Shown: positions 43,833 through 53,462, counted from the first letter of the stretch. The stretch: DNA of 64,000 nucleotides from Caballeronia sordidicola (GCF_000729995.1 NZ_JNFG01000003.1:1-64000); one strand, 5' to 3'. Notes: a model not told the origin generated them from the sequence alone. Made by a program: numbers and translations.

Positions 43833-44501
43833 ATGAAAATTTACGACATCCCTGGCTTCCCGAATCCGGCCCGCATTCGTATCGTCCTCGCCGAGAAGGG
43901 ACTGGATTCCGAAATCGAATTCGTCAAAGTGGATCTGTTTGCGGCCGAGCACAAGCAAAGCGCGTTTCTCGCCATCAATCCGACGGGGACGGTGCCCGTT
44001 CTCGAACTCGACGATGGCACGTTCATCTCGGAAGGCGTTGCGATTACGGAATATCTCGACAACCTGGATGGGAACCCCACGCTCACCGGCAAGACTCCGA
44101 AGGAAAAAGCGGTCATTCACATGATGCAGAAACGGGCCGACGATCAACTCATTGATGCCGTCGGCATCTATTTTCACCATGCAACGCCTGGACTGGGTGC
44201 ACGCCTGGAAGCCTACAAGAGCCCCGAATGGGCGCACAGGAAGGAATGGGGTGAGCGCCACCTTGAGAAGTTCGTGCGCGGCATGAAGTACTTCGACGGG
44301 GTCCTTAAAGCGCACCCCTACGTGGCTGGCGATGATTTCTCAATGGCCGATATCACGGTCTATGCCGCGCTGATGCACGCCGGCGCCGCAGGCATTGCGA
44401 TTCCAGACGATTGTTCGGCGTTGTCCGCGTGGCAGGCGAAGATATCGGAGCGGCCGAGCGTGAAGAATCGAAGCGGACAGGTGATGGAACTGCCCGGCTG
44501 A
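43833..44501 (+). CDS. Glutathione S-transferase
   Basis: A 222-aa cytosolic GST. The N-terminal thioredoxin-like domain (about 1-80) contains NPTGTVPVLELDDG with the cis-Pro and ISEGVAITEYLD, which binds the glutathione gamma-Glu; the helical domain follows with DDFSMADITVYAAL near 170. A catalytic Tyr/Ser/Cys is not obvious at the N-terminus (DIPGFPNPARIRIV), as in several bacterial classes. GGAG lies 8 nt before the ATG at 43833. It is repressed, presumably, by the divergent TetR protein. Confidence 0.88.
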   Translation: MKIYDIPGFPNPARIRIVLAEKGLDSEIEFVKVDLFAAEHKQSAFLAINPTGTVPVLELDDGTFISEGVAITEYLDNLDGNPTLTGKTPKEKAVIHMMQKRADDQLIDAVGIYFHHATPGLGARLEAYKSPEWAHRKEWGERHLEKFVRGMKYFDGVLKAHPYVAGDDFSMADITVYAALMHAGAAGIAIPDDCSALSAWQAKISERPSVKNRSGQVMELPG

Positions 44502-44539
44502 TACAAGCAGTGCGAAGGCCGTTTGCTGCGGCCCATGGC

Positions 44540-44794
44540 TCAGGCCGCCCGTTTGCTCCGCGGCGGCCCCGTCAGCGCATCCACGTTAGCCTTCGCGATC
44601 CGGATGGCTTTGTCGAAGCTGCTATCGGTAGCCACGTGCCTGTTATTCACGCTTACGAGCCAACGGTCCCCGCTGCAGCACCAGCGGATCCTCCGCTCCT
44701 CGAGGAGCGGTGCGAACCACCGCCAGATGGCGGCGTCGTCGGCGTTGGCGGCCAGGGCCGCTGCCACCCTGACCTGGCTCATATCAATCTCCAT
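44540..44794 (-). CDS. Small hypothetical protein, 84 aa
   Basis: Not recognised. An acidic start (MEIDMSQVRVAAALAANADDAAIWRWF) leads to a core with WCCSGDRWLVSVNNRHVATDSSFDKAIRIAKANVDALTG split over two helices. Sequence composition is protein-like, and an AAGGGACG-type ribosome site precedes the ATG. It may be a small cytoplasmic protein. It is convergent with the GST gene. Confidence 0.55.
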   Translation of the reverse strand: MEIDMSQVRVAAALAANADDAAIWRWFAPLLEERRIRWCCSGDRWLVSVNNRHVATDSSFDKAIRIAKANVDALTGPPRSKRAA

Positions 44795-45079
44795 CGTCCC
44801 TTCTCCAATCCGTTTGCACGCCAGTCTGCTTATCTAAATCATTCATTGGAATTCGGCATTGTGGAACGCGGCATTCCGGTTGCCCGAAGGCGGATGCGAG
44901 CACGCCGGCTAATTCTCAAACCCCGTTAACCCCAGCCTAATCGCCCCTTCCGCAACCAGTAATTGAGCAAAGACTTTGGCTGTTGCACGCTGTCACTTAT
45001 CGAAGCACGGCAATGCATCAGCTTTGCTTCACGCGACGGCTATCCGTTTTCATCAACTTATCGACTCCAACTCGTCACC
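44795..45079. other. Gap before the TPP enzyme genes
   Basis: About 285 bases with no convincing gene. The TPP operon promoter should lie here. I see no clear regulatory motif. Confidence 0.45.
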
Positions 45080-45595
45080 ATGTCAGCCAACTGGCCGGAA
45101 ACTATCTTCGAGCACTTCAAAGCCGCTGACGTGCGGCAAGTGGCCTATGTGCCGGATGCGGGGCACAAACTTCTTATCGAACGCTGCGAGGCGGATGCCG
45201 ACATTCACGCTGTTTCCCTGACCACCGAAGAAGAAGGCGTGGCCATGATGGGCGGCGCATGGGTCGGCGGCCAGCGCGGTGTACTGCTCCTGCAGTCGAG
45301 CGGCGTGGGCAACTGCATCAACATGCTCTCGCTACAGCACGAATGCCGCATGCCGATCGTGATGCTGGTCACCATGCGCGGAGAGTGGGGCGAATTCAAT
45401 CCCTGGCAGGTTGCCATGGGCAAATCCACGCAGACGGCCCTTGAATCAGCGGGCGTCTACGTCTACCGCGCCGATGATCCCGACGACGTCGCCGAGACCG
45501 TGCGCGCCGCGTTGAATTTCGGCTACAACACGTCCCGCATGGTTGCTGTCCTCATCGGACAGCGTGTCATCGGCACCAAGAACTTCCAGAAGTGA
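45080..45595 (+). CDS. TPP-enzyme alpha subunit (ComD/sulfopyruvate decarboxylase-like)
   Basis: A 171-aa protein that corresponds to the N-terminal (PYR-like) half of a thiamine-diphosphate decarboxylase. The catalytic Glu sits in TTEEEGVAMMGGAW near residue 44, and LLLQSSGVGNCINML and PIVMLVTMRGEWGE follow as in ComD and phosphonopyruvate decarboxylases. The TPP-binding half is encoded by the next gene, 20 nt downstream. The start at 45080 is chosen because the frame upstream is not protein-like. The substrate, possibly a sulfo- or phosphono-pyruvate or another 2-oxo acid, is not decided by sequence. Confidence 0.8.
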   Translation: MSANWPETIFEHFKAADVRQVAYVPDAGHKLLIERCEADADIHAVSLTTEEEGVAMMGGAWVGGQRGVLLLQSSGVGNCINMLSLQHECRMPIVMLVTMRGEWGEFNPWQVAMGKSTQTALESAGVYVYRADDPDDVAETVRAALNFGYNTSRMVAVLIGQRVIGTKNFQK

Positions 45596-45615
45596 TGTCA
45601 TCAGTGAGGTCAACC

Positions 45616-46221
45616 ATGACACAGCAGACGAAACCCTTGAACCGCCGGCTGGCGGTGAAGCGGATTCTCCGCGATCGACAGCAGGATGTGCTGGCTGTGA
45701 CCAGCCTTGGCAATCCGACCTTCGACGTGGCAGCCGCCGGCGACACGCCACAGAACTTCTATCTTTGGGGGGCAATGGGTGGAGCCGTCACCTTCGGCCT
45801 GGGCGTGGCACTGGCCCAACCAGCGAAGGGCGTGATCGTATTCGTGGGCGATGGTGAAATGATGATGGGCCTGGGGTCGCTCGCGACAGTGGGAGTCGAT
45901 CGACCCGCCAATCTGTCGATCGTCGTAATCGACAACGAACACTACGCAGAGACAGGCATGCAATTGGCGCACGCAGGCCGTGGGGTGGACATCACGGCCA
46001 TTGCACGCGCCGCAGGATTCGAAAAGGCAACGACGATCCGTGCTGAGAACGAACTCGAGGAGTACGTCGACGTCATTCTCAAAGCTACGGGTCCGGTGCT
46101 TGCCACCGTGAAGGTCGGCACCGATCCCGAGCCGACCGCCCTTCCCCCCCGAGATGGTCCGTATCTACGCAGCCGTTTCCGCGAAGCGCTATTGGGCGCC
46201 AAGGCCCACGCAAGTCAGTAG
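45616..46221 (+). CDS. TPP-enzyme beta subunit (ComE-like)
   Basis: A 201-aa protein, the C-terminal (PP) half of a split TPP decarboxylase. The TPP/Mg motif is GDGEMMMGLGSLA followed about 26 residues later by VIDNEHYAETG (near 86-115). Before it is FYLWGAMGGAVTFGLGVALA, typical of ComE. GAGG lies 6 nt before the ATG at 45616. It pairs with the alpha subunit to decarboxylate a 2-oxo acid. Followed by a rho-independent terminator. Confidence 0.82.
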   Translation: MTQQTKPLNRRLAVKRILRDRQQDVLAVTSLGNPTFDVAAAGDTPQNFYLWGAMGGAVTFGLGVALAQPAKGVIVFVGDGEMMMGLGSLATVGVDRPANLSIVVIDNEHYAETGMQLAHAGRGVDITAIARAAGFEKATTIRAENELEEYVDVILKATGPVLATVKVGTDPEPTALPPRDGPYLRSRFREALLGAKAHASQ

Positions 46222-46255
46222 GCTAGCATTGGAGATCCTCTGCAAGAGTGTGTTG

Positions 46256-46292
46256 AAGGGGGCAAGCATTCTTCGATCTCGCCCCCTTTTTT
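46256..46292 (+). terminator. Rho-independent terminator after the TPP genes
   Basis: AAGGGGGC pairs with GCCCCCTT around a 17-nt loop and runs into TTTTTT. It closes the TPP operon 34 nt after the beta-subunit stop, so the PAS-AraC gene downstream has its own promoter. Confidence 0.8.
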
Positions 46293-46338
46293 AGCCTCTG
46301 TACAATCGGGATTAATTGTAACTTCACAATGATCCCCC

Positions 46339-47103
46339 ATGCCCGCCAAGGCCTATTCCGATATGTTGGTGGAGGTCTTTCGTCAGTTGGACCGCCAGCC
46401 TGAGATGCTTGAGCGCGTCTTCGACTGCTTTCCGGATGTGCTGTACTACATCAAGGATGCGCAGGCGCGTTATCTTTCCGTCAATCAAACCCTCATCACC
46501 CGAAGCGGATTGTCACGCGACGATGTGATCGGAAAGACCGCCGACCAGCTATTCCCGGTTACCGGTGCAAGTACCAACGCGCAGGACTTGAACATTATCG
46601 AAACGCGCTCTCCCATCGTCGATCGGCTGCGCCTCTACTCCGCAGGAATGGGGCATCGATACTGGTGCCTGAGCTCCAAGTTTCCGGTACTCAACGAAGA
46701 TGGAATGGCGATCGGATTGATCGGTATATCGCGCGATCTGCCGCGGCCTGACGAACGTCACCACGGCTACCGGCGTTTGCTCGAGTATCTGGATTATCTG
46801 GAACAGAACCTTGGACAGAACATCCTGGTCACTGAAGCGGCGCAGCGCGCCTCCATATCTGTCGACACCCTGGAACGTCTGACCCGTGAAGTGTTTCATC
46901 TCACGCCCAAACAGTTGCTGATGAAAATGCGGATCGATCACGCGTGCAAGCTGTTGGAAACGACTGATAACACTATCACGGAAATCGCGACGGATTGTGG
47001 TTACGCCGATCACAGCGCGTTCACGCGTCAATTCAAATCTGCCACGCACCTCACGCCCCGGCAATATAGAAACGCGCGAGGGCGTGGCCTGAACCCTCAC
47101 TGA
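46339..47103 (+). CDS. AraC-family regulator with PAS domain
   Basis: A 254-aa regulator. A PAS domain (about residues 18-132) starts LERVFDCFPDVLYYIKDAQ and ends GLIGISRDL. A double helix-turn-helix of AraC type (about 150-248) follows with ITEIATDCGYADHSAFTRQFKSAT. PAS-AraC proteins of this layout commonly control amino-acid catabolism operons. It is convergent with an oxidase gene 28 nt away and downstream of the TPP genes, so either set may be its target. Confidence 0.85.
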   Translation: MPAKAYSDMLVEVFRQLDRQPEMLERVFDCFPDVLYYIKDAQARYLSVNQTLITRSGLSRDDVIGKTADQLFPVTGASTNAQDLNIIETRSPIVDRLRLYSAGMGHRYWCLSSKFPVLNEDGMAIGLIGISRDLPRPDERHHGYRRLLEYLDYLEQNLGQNILVTEAAQRASISVDTLERLTREVFHLTPKQLLMKMRIDHACKLLETTDNTITEIATDCGYADHSAFTRQFKSATHLTPRQYRNARGRGLNPH

Positions 47104-47131
47104 TAAAACGGCCGGTCGTGGGCGTCAGTAG

Positions 47132-48295
47132 TTAGTAAACACCCTCTTCGATCACCAGTTGGCCCGACGTAAGCCGCGCCGGCGAGAGAGGCGAGAGGTC
47201 CAGCGTTTTGAAATCGCCGAAGCTCAACAACTCGGCAACGGCCCGCCCCACACCCGGACTGTGCATCATGCCGTGGCCGCTGAAACCCGCCGCCACGAAC
47301 GAGTTCTCCGGCCCCGACTGACCGACGATACCGTTCTGGTCGAGAATGTTGTATTCATAGTAGCCGGCCCACGCGTGTTCCACGCGCAGCGCTTCAAACG
47401 CGGGGATCCGCTCTGCTAAGGCCGGCCAGATTACCTCGTCAAATTCGGAAAACTGCACGTCAAGGGGCGGGTAATCCAGATCAAGCTCCGCGGAGGGCGA
47501 GACGATACACAGGAAATGGTTCTGTTCACGGCGCAAGTACACGCCGGAGGTATCAATCAGGATCGGCATATCCGGAATCGACGTAGGGCATGACACGACG
47601 AACGCTGAACGTCGTCGCGGCCGAACCGGCAAATCGACACCCACGCTTTTCGCGAGATCTGCGCACCACGCTCCGCTGGCATTGACAAACTTGTTCCCAG
47701 CGATTTCCCGCCCATCCTTCAGTTCCACATGAGTGATCAAGTTTGCGCGCATACGGTAAGCCGCCGCTTCACCCGTGACGAAGTGGACGCCCGCTTCGCG
47801 CGCACGATTCCTAAACCATTGCATGACGCTGTAACCATCGAACCAGCCCTCACCGGCAAGACCTTCGACAGCGTAAGTCAGATCGCTTACGTTCATCCAT
47901 GGATAACGCCGCTGCAGCTCTTCAACGGAATGTTCCCGCAATTCGACACCTAACGATCTGGCAAGTGTGCTTCGTCGACGTAGAACCTCCTCTTGTTCAG
48001 CATTCCCAACAAATAGATATCCGCAATCCACCAGATCGACGCCGCTACCGTATCGCGTCTTTTCTCGCTCGCAAGCGGAGAAGAACTCATAACCGAACTG
48101 CGATAGCTGAATGCAGATGGGTGTCGAAAACTGCTGGCGGATCGAACTGGCCGAAAGCGATGACGACGCGATCCTGTACGTCGGATCTTTTTCAATGACC
48201 CAGATCTCACGCTTGGCAGATTCCTGGAGACTCAGGAAATAGGCGATGGAACAGCCAATCGCGCCTCCGCCCGTGATGACAATTCGTTCGCTCAT
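47132..48295 (-). CDS. DAO-type FAD-dependent amine/amino-acid oxidoreductase
   Basis: A 387-aa DAO-family flavoprotein with ITGGGAIGCSIAYFL at about residues 6-20 (the Rossmann motif) and a late FSGHGMMHSPGVG. FAD-dependent oxidases of this type remove hydrogen from D-amino acids, sarcosine-type N-methyl amino acids or imino acids. It is transcribed with an aminotransferase and a P5C dehydrogenase-type gene, so amino-acid breakdown is likely. The exact substrate is unknown. The gene follows the aminotransferase by 44 nt. Confidence 0.85.
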   Translation of the reverse strand: MSERIVITGGGAIGCSIAYFLSLQESAKREIWVIEKDPTYRIASSSLSASSIRQQFSTPICIQLSQFGYEFFSACEREKTRYGSGVDLVDCGYLFVGNAEQEEVLRRRSTLARSLGVELREHSVEELQRRYPWMNVSDLTYAVEGLAGEGWFDGYSVMQWFRNRAREAGVHFVTGEAAAYRMRANLITHVELKDGREIAGNKFVNASGAWCADLAKSVGVDLPVRPRRRSAFVVSCPTSIPDMPILIDTSGVYLRREQNHFLCIVSPSAELDLDYPPLDVQFSEFDEVIWPALAERIPAFEALRVEHAWAGYYEYNILDQNGIVGQSGPENSFVAAGFSGHGMMHSPGVGRAVAELLSFGDFKTLDLSPLSPARLTSGQLVIEEGVY

Positions 48296-48339
48296 GCTTT
48301 ACCTTCGAATGGGAACCCGGCAATGCGGATAGCAGACAT

Positions 48340-49554
48340 TCAAACAACTGCTGTTTCGAGGCTTTGACACGCGGCACGAATCCGGCTCAGCGCTTCGTTC
48401 AATTCTGCAATGGACGCCGCATAAGAGAGCCTGAAGTATGGCGAGAGCAGAAAACCTGAACCCGAAACGACGGCCACGTTCGCCTCTTCCAGCAGGTACA
48501 TGACGAAGTCCTGATCGTTCTCCAGCAACCTTCCCTTCGCCGTCCGACTTCCAACGACTCCGTGACAGCCGACGAACGCATAGAACGCGCCCTCGGGCTG
48601 GTTACTTCTTAGTCCCGGTATGTTGCCCAGTGTCTTGACGACCAGCTTCCTGCGTTCATCGAAAGCCAGTCGCGAGGTTTCGACGAAGGACTGGTCCCCT
48701 GTGAGCGCTTCGATCGCAGCGTACTGTGATATCGACGATGCACTGGTTACAATCTGGCCTTGCACCAGATTCATGGCCCGGATGAGCGCCGCGGGTCCAG
48801 CAGCGTAGCCAATTCGCCAGCCTGTCATCGAATACATCTTCGACACGCCGTTGATGATGAGCGTGCGCTCTTTTAGATCCGGCGCGACGTTCAGGATATT
48901 AACGAACGGTCTGCCGGTATAGATGAGCTTTTCGTAGATGTCGTCGGACAGAACCCAGACTTGGGGGTGTCGACGAAGCACCTCCGCGATCGCGCTGAGT
49001 TCGTCAGCCGAGTACACGGCGCCAGTCGGATTCGATGGCGAATTCAGCATCAGCCACTTCGTACGCGGCGTGATTGACGCATCAAGCTGAGCCGGCGTGA
49101 GTTTGAATCCCGCCCCTTCACCGCACTCCACGACGATGGGTATTCCATTCGCCATCTTTACGATCTCCGGATAGGAGACCCAGCAAGGCGCCGGCACGAT
49201 CACTTCATCGTCCGGATTCAGCGAGGCAAAAAATGCCGCGAAAATGGCCTGCTTCGCGCCGACCGATACGCTGACGCAATCAACCGGATAATCAACGCCA
49301 TTGTCCCGCTTCAGCTTCGCGACTATCGCCTCCCGTAACTCTCGAACACCGGCCGCCTCGGTGTAACGTGTCTTGCCTTGGCGCATCGCACGAATAGCCG
49401 CAGCCTGGATATTCTCGGGTGTGTGAAAGTCCGGTTCGCCCTGCGACAGGGAGATAACGTTCTTCCCCTCTCGCCGCAGTTCCGCCGCTTTTGCCGCCAT
49501 TGCCATGGTCTGCGCAGGGGCAATCTGGCCAATGCGATCTGCAATGAAGCCCAT
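48340..49554 (-). CDS. Class I/II PLP aminotransferase (aspartate type)
   Basis: A 404-aa AspC/AatA-type enzyme. The PLP Lys lies in NGVSKMYSMTGWRIGY (near residue 240), SPSNPTGAVY near 180 binds the cofactor, and the LSQGEPDFHTPE start region is typical of bacterial 1-gamma aspartate aminotransferases. The ATG at 49554 is preferred over a GTG 13 codons earlier. It transfers an amino group to a 2-oxo acid; the amino acid is not determined. It sits between the P5C-dehydrogenase-like gene and the DAO gene. Confidence 0.87.
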   Translation of the reverse strand: MGFIADRIGQIAPAQTMAMAAKAAELRREGKNVISLSQGEPDFHTPENIQAAAIRAMRQGKTRYTEAAGVRELREAIVAKLKRDNGVDYPVDCVSVSVGAKQAIFAAFFASLNPDDEVIVPAPCWVSYPEIVKMANGIPIVVECGEGAGFKLTPAQLDASITPRTKWLMLNSPSNPTGAVYSADELSAIAEVLRRHPQVWVLSDDIYEKLIYTGRPFVNILNVAPDLKERTLIINGVSKMYSMTGWRIGYAAGPAALIRAMNLVQGQIVTSASSISQYAAIEALTGDQSFVETSRLAFDERRKLVVKTLGNIPGLRSNQPEGAFYAFVGCHGVVGSRTAKGRLLENDQDFVMYLLEEANVAVVSGSGFLLSPYFRLSYAASIAELNEALSRIRAACQSLETAVV

Positions 49555-49633
49555 TTTATTTGTTCCGTTCAATTGGGAAATCTGACCCGTCACTAGGGGC
49601 CACCCCGGGTGACGGACCTGACAGCACTTGCTT

Positions 49634-51187
49634 TTACAAACGCTCAGCCACTGACTTCATCTGCAGGAACTGCAGAAGGTAGTCGGGGCCTCCAGTCTTC
49701 GTATCGGTGCCACTGAGGTTGAAACCACCGAACGGCTGAATGCCAACGAGCGCACCGGTACATTTGCGGTTGAAGTAAAGATTTCCGACATGAAAGTCGC
49801 GACGGGCTCGCTCCATGCGACCGCGGTCGTTCGAGAAGAGCGCGCCTGTCAGGCCGTAGACGGTGTCGTTGACAACGGCCAGGCCTTCTTCAAAATCCTT
49901 GACGCGGATGGCGGCGACGAACGGGCCGAACACCTCCTCTTGCGCAATGCGCGCGCGAGGCGACACGTCACCAAAGATGGTCGGTTCGATCAGAAAACCC
50001 GCGGCATTTTCAACGGCCTTGCCGCCTGTCAGCAGTTTCCCCTCAGTGTGACCAATATCGATGTACGACAGCACCTTCTTGTACTGCAATTCGTTGCACA
50101 CCGGACCGAAACTTGGATTGTCCCTGGCGTCACTGACAACCAGTTCCTTTGCCTTCGCGACGATCTTCTCGAGCAACGCGTCGTAGACCGAATCAACTAC
50201 GATCAAACGCGAGCAAGCGGAGCATTTCTGGCCTGAGTACCCGAAAGCGGCCTGGATAACGCCAGCCGCCGCGTCATCGAGGTTCGCAGTTTCATCGACC
50301 AGGATTGCGTCTTTGCCACCGAGCTCAAGGAAAACCCGCTTGAGCCATTTCTGGCCTTTGGCAAGTTTCGCTGCAGACTCGTTGATCTGCGCACCGGTCG
50401 CGAGAGAGCCCGTAAAGTTGATAAAGCGCGTCTTGGGGTGAGCGACCAGATATGAGCCGATCTCCCGGCCGGTGCCCGGCAGATAGTTCACCACGCCGGG
50501 CGGCAGGCCCGCTTGCGCGAAGATGTCGAAGATCTTTGCGAGTGAAACCACCGTGTCTTCGGCCGGCTTGCAGACGACCGTGTTACCCACCACGATCGCG
50601 CCGACAGTCATGCCGGTCATCAACGCCATCGGAAAGTTCCACGGCGAGATGGTGACTCCCACGCCCAGCGGAATATAGAAGCTCTCGTTCTCTTCGCCCG
50701 GAGCATCGACCAGCGACCCCAGGGCGCCCACGTGCTTGATCGCCTGGCGTGCGTAGTATTCGGTGAAGTCGATCATCTCCGCGACTTCGGCGCTTGCTTC
50801 CACATAGTTCTTGCCGATTTCATAGACCAGCCACGCCTCTAGTTCGCGCTTGCGTCTGCGCATGATTGCAGCCGCCTTCAGCATGACGCGCGACCGGTCT
50901 TCCTGGCTCCAGCGCTTCCACGATTCGAATGCTGCCCATGCTGCATCCAGTGCGGCGTCCGCGTGCTGTGTTGTCGCCTTGGCGGTGTAGCCGACGATCT
51001 CTTGCGGATTCGACGGATTCGTCGAGACGAGTTTTGCCTCGGTCTGCACACGCTCGCCGTTGATCACCAGCGGATACGTCTGGCCAAACTCGGAACGCAC
51101 CTTTTTCAAAGCCCGCTGCATATCTGCTTTAGCATCTTCGGTATCGAACAAATCGAACGGCTCGTTCTTGAACGGTGCAATCAGCAT
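49634..51187 (-). CDS. pruA: L-glutamate gamma-semialdehyde (P5C) dehydrogenase
   Basis: A 517-aa aldehyde dehydrogenase of the RocA/PruA monofunctional type. Catalytic Cys is in [13 protein letters not shown] (near 323) and the Glu in LELGGKDAI (near 287). The start [14 protein letters not shown] and the C-terminal [14 protein letters not shown] are characteristic. It converts glutamate semialdehyde, formed from proline or ornithine, to glutamate. GGAG lies 6 nt before the ATG. It is divergent from a LysR gene with a 294-nt gap and heads the pruA, aminotransferase, DAO set. Confidence 0.85.
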   Translation of the reverse strand: MLIAPFKNEPFDLFDTEDAKADMQRALKKVRSEFGQTYPLVINGERVQTEAKLVSTNPSNPQEIVGYTAKATTQHADAALDAAWAAFESWKRWSQEDRSRVMLKAAAIMRRRKRELEAWLVYEIGKNYVEASAEVAEMIDFTEYYARQAIKHVGALGSLVDAPGEENESFYIPLGVGVTISPWNFPMALMTGMTVGAIVVGNTVVCKPAEDTVVSLAKIFDIFAQAGLPPGVVNYLPGTGREIGSYLVAHPKTRFINFTGSLATGAQINESAAKLAKGQKWLKRVFLELGGKDAILVDETANLDDAAAGVIQAAFGYSGQKCSACSRLIVVDSVYDALLEKIVAKAKELVVSDARDNPSFGPVCNELQYKKVLSYIDIGHTEGKLLTGGKAVENAAGFLIEPTIFGDVSPRARIAQEEVFGPFVAAIRVKDFEEGLAVVNDTVYGLTGALFSNDRGRMERARRDFHVGNLYFNRKCTGALVGIQPFGGFNLSGTDTKTGGPDYLLQFLQMKSVAERL

Positions 51188-51481
51188 CGCTTTCTCCAGG
51201 TTGAATGGTTCTGGCTGCGCGGCCGCCCGACGAGCACGGCACGCTACCGAGAAGCCATTGTCCGGCGCGAAATTGTTCCGGTCTTGATCGGACTTCCTTT
51301 AATATTTGCGGCGTTTTGCATAGTTGCGTCCATGCGCAAGTTCCGGAATGCAAGCCAATAGTCAATTTCTATAAGGATTCCTGCAAATCATCCTCAAGAT
51401 ATAGTAAATACCGATTTTCGGATTTCTGCTATTTGCTACACTTAGATTAACGGCAGCATCTCTTCATTCGGAGCACGCATC
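51188..51481. other. Divergent gap between pruA and the LysR gene
   Basis: A 294-nt region that must hold the promoters of both. AT-rich near the LysR gene. No assigned operator; a LysR T-N11-A site could be present but I cannot single one out. Confidence 0.45.
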
Positions 51482-52438
51482 ATGGCCATGCATTTCGATC
51501 TGGTGGATCTTCGTCTTATCACCTGTATTGCCGAGACGGACAGCTTGACGCGCGGTGCCGAGCGGTTCCATATGTCAGTACCTGCAGCAAGCACCCGCAT
51601 TAAGAATCTCGAAGAAAGCATGGGGACAAAGCTGTTGTATCGGACGAGCCAGGGTGTGACCCTCACGCCACCGGGCCAGGCGTTCCTTCATCACGCCCGG
51701 CTAGTGCTGTCGCAACTCGAACAGTTGCGCGGCGACATGCAGGAGTACGCGCGCGGCGTCAAAGGTCATGTGCGGATCTTTGCGAACACCACGGCCACCA
51801 CTGAATTTCTTCCTAACGACCTGCGTGACTTCCTCGCCGAGCATCCTGACGTGAACGTCGAGCTCCGCGAGCGGTTGAGCCATGATGTGGTGCGTGCAGT
51901 CAGTGAAGGCACCGCAGATGTCGGCATTGTGGCAGGCAATGTCAGACCCGAGTCCTTACAGGTCCTGCCCTATCGATCAGACCGGCTCATTCTGGCGGTT
52001 TCGAATTCGCATCCCCTAAGCGAGAAGGCGTCGATTCCTTTCCAGGAGGCAACGGCGTTCGACTTCGTCTGCATGCCGGAAGCCAGCGCAATCCACACCT
52101 TCCTGAATCGGGTTGCAAATGACATGCACAAGAAACTCCAGGTGCGCATCGAGGTCGGCAACTTTGAAGCGTTGTGCCGGATGATCGAGGCCAACGTCGG
52201 GATCGGCGTACTGCCGTGTTCATCGGCGGTGCGCTACGTGAAGACCATGAATATCAAGCTCGTTGAAATTGAAGACGACTGGGCCACGCGTAACTTGTTG
52301 ATTTGCGTGCGCAACCTCGACCTGTTGCCGTCGTTCGCGCGGGAACTGGTCGACCTCCTCACGCAAAAGTGCAAAAACGACAGCGGCTCCGAAGCCTCGG
52401 CTCACATAGCCTCTCATTTAGCCTCGCACTCAGCTTGA
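51482..52438 (+). CDS. LysR-family regulator (RipR-like)
   Basis: A 318-aa LysR regulator. The winged helix is at about residues 5-63 (LITCIAETDSLTRGAERFHMSVPAASTRIKNLE) and the effector domain about 92-300. In Pseudomonas aeruginosa the itaconate genes (ict, ich, ccl) are next to a LysR gene, and by that analogy this one may sense itaconate or its CoA ester and drive the downstream set. Here it is on the same strand as the pathway genes, 103 nt before the hydratase gene. Confidence 0.83.
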   Translation: MAMHFDLVDLRLITCIAETDSLTRGAERFHMSVPAASTRIKNLEESMGTKLLYRTSQGVTLTPPGQAFLHHARLVLSQLEQLRGDMQEYARGVKGHVRIFANTTATTEFLPNDLRDFLAEHPDVNVELRERLSHDVVRAVSEGTADVGIVAGNVRPESLQVLPYRSDRLILAVSNSHPLSEKASIPFQEATAFDFVCMPEASAIHTFLNRVANDMHKKLQVRIEVGNFEALCRMIEANVGIGVLPCSSAVRYVKTMNIKLVEIEDDWATRNLLICVRNLDLLPSFARELVDLLTQKCKNDSGSEASAHIASHLASHSA

Positions 52439-52541
52439 ACGTCAGCTTTAGTCTGCGTTTAAAGCCCTCTTCTCAAGACACAAATTGTAGTCAGCGCGCC
52501 GGTGCGTCAATCTAGCTTCAACGACGCTTCCCGACGACCCC

Positions 52542-53402
52542 ATGACTGCTGAACTCAACTATCTGCGCACCTGGATCGGCCGTACACAGGCCGAGCAGGA
52601 ATTCGTCTCCCCTCGGCTTGCCAGCCAGCTTGCGGCCACGCTGGGATTTGAGGGCGAGGTAGGCATCCGCAGTCCTTTGCCGCTTTTATGGCACTGGGCG
52701 CTCTTTCCTCATATTGTTTCTCAATCGAACATCGGCTCGGATGGGCATCCGAAACGCGGTGGATTCCTGCCGCCCGTACCCCTGCAAAGACGTATGTGGG
52801 CGGGTAGCCGGGTTCGGTTCGACCGCTCACTCCTGGTCGGTAGCGAAGTCTCCAGGACGTCCCAGATACTCGATGTCGCAGAGAAGGATGGGCGCTCCGG
52901 AAAGCTCGTATTTGTGCGTCTGCGTCATGAACTGGAAGACCTCGACGGCCCGCTGATTTCCGAGGAGCAAGACATTGTGTACCGCGAGTCCTCGACGACG
53001 GCGTACACCGCGGCGACGGGCCCGTTGGCGCCAACGGAGTTCACGTGGCAACGGCAGATCGTGCCCGACCCGGTTCTGCTGTTCCGCTACTCGGCTGACA
53101 CCTTCAATGGGCACCGCATTCACTATGACCGCACCTACGCGCATGAGCAGGAAGGTTATCCCGCGTTGGTCGTCCACGGGCCACTGACTGCAACGTTGCT
53201 GATCGATCTCGTCCGGCGCAACATTCCTGGTAAATCGATCGCTTCCTTCTCGTTCAAAGCGGTCAACCCGCTCTTTGATCACGCCCCGTTTCACATCAAT
53301 GCGGCCCATGCCCCCGGATCGACCGAGGTGAAGCTCTGGGCTGCCAATTCCGATGGCGTGCTGTGCGTCGACGCAGCGGCAACGCTAACAGCAAACAACT
53401 AA
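52542..53402 (+). CDS. ich: Itaconyl-CoA/mesaconyl-C4-CoA hydratase-like protein
   Basis: A 286-aa MaoC-like protein with two hot-dog folds. The first resembles FAS1-type dehydratase, the second ends with the FNGHRIHYDRTYA hydratase-2 motif (Asp/His near 187-195) and HGPLTATLLIDL. These enzymes hydrate itaconyl-CoA to citramalyl-CoA (ich) or mesaconyl-C4-CoA. It follows the LysR gene and is followed by acyl-CoA dehydrogenase, CoA-transferase, MmgE/PrpD and CitE-like genes, the set known for itaconate degradation in pseudomonads. The function is well supported by that context. Confidence 0.8.
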   Translation: MTAELNYLRTWIGRTQAEQEFVSPRLASQLAATLGFEGEVGIRSPLPLLWHWALFPHIVSQSNIGSDGHPKRGGFLPPVPLQRRMWAGSRVRFDRSLLVGSEVSRTSQILDVAEKDGRSGKLVFVRLRHELEDLDGPLISEEQDIVYRESSTTAYTAATGPLAPTEFTWQRQIVPDPVLLFRYSADTFNGHRIHYDRTYAHEQEGYPALVVHGPLTATLLIDLVRRNIPGKSIASFSFKAVNPLFDHAPFHINAAHAPGSTEVKLWAANSDGVLCVDAAATLTANN

Positions 53403-53462
53403 CGGCAAGCTAACGGCGCCCGCAGGTATTTTCCAGGAATGACGATAAAGGAGCAGAGACAA

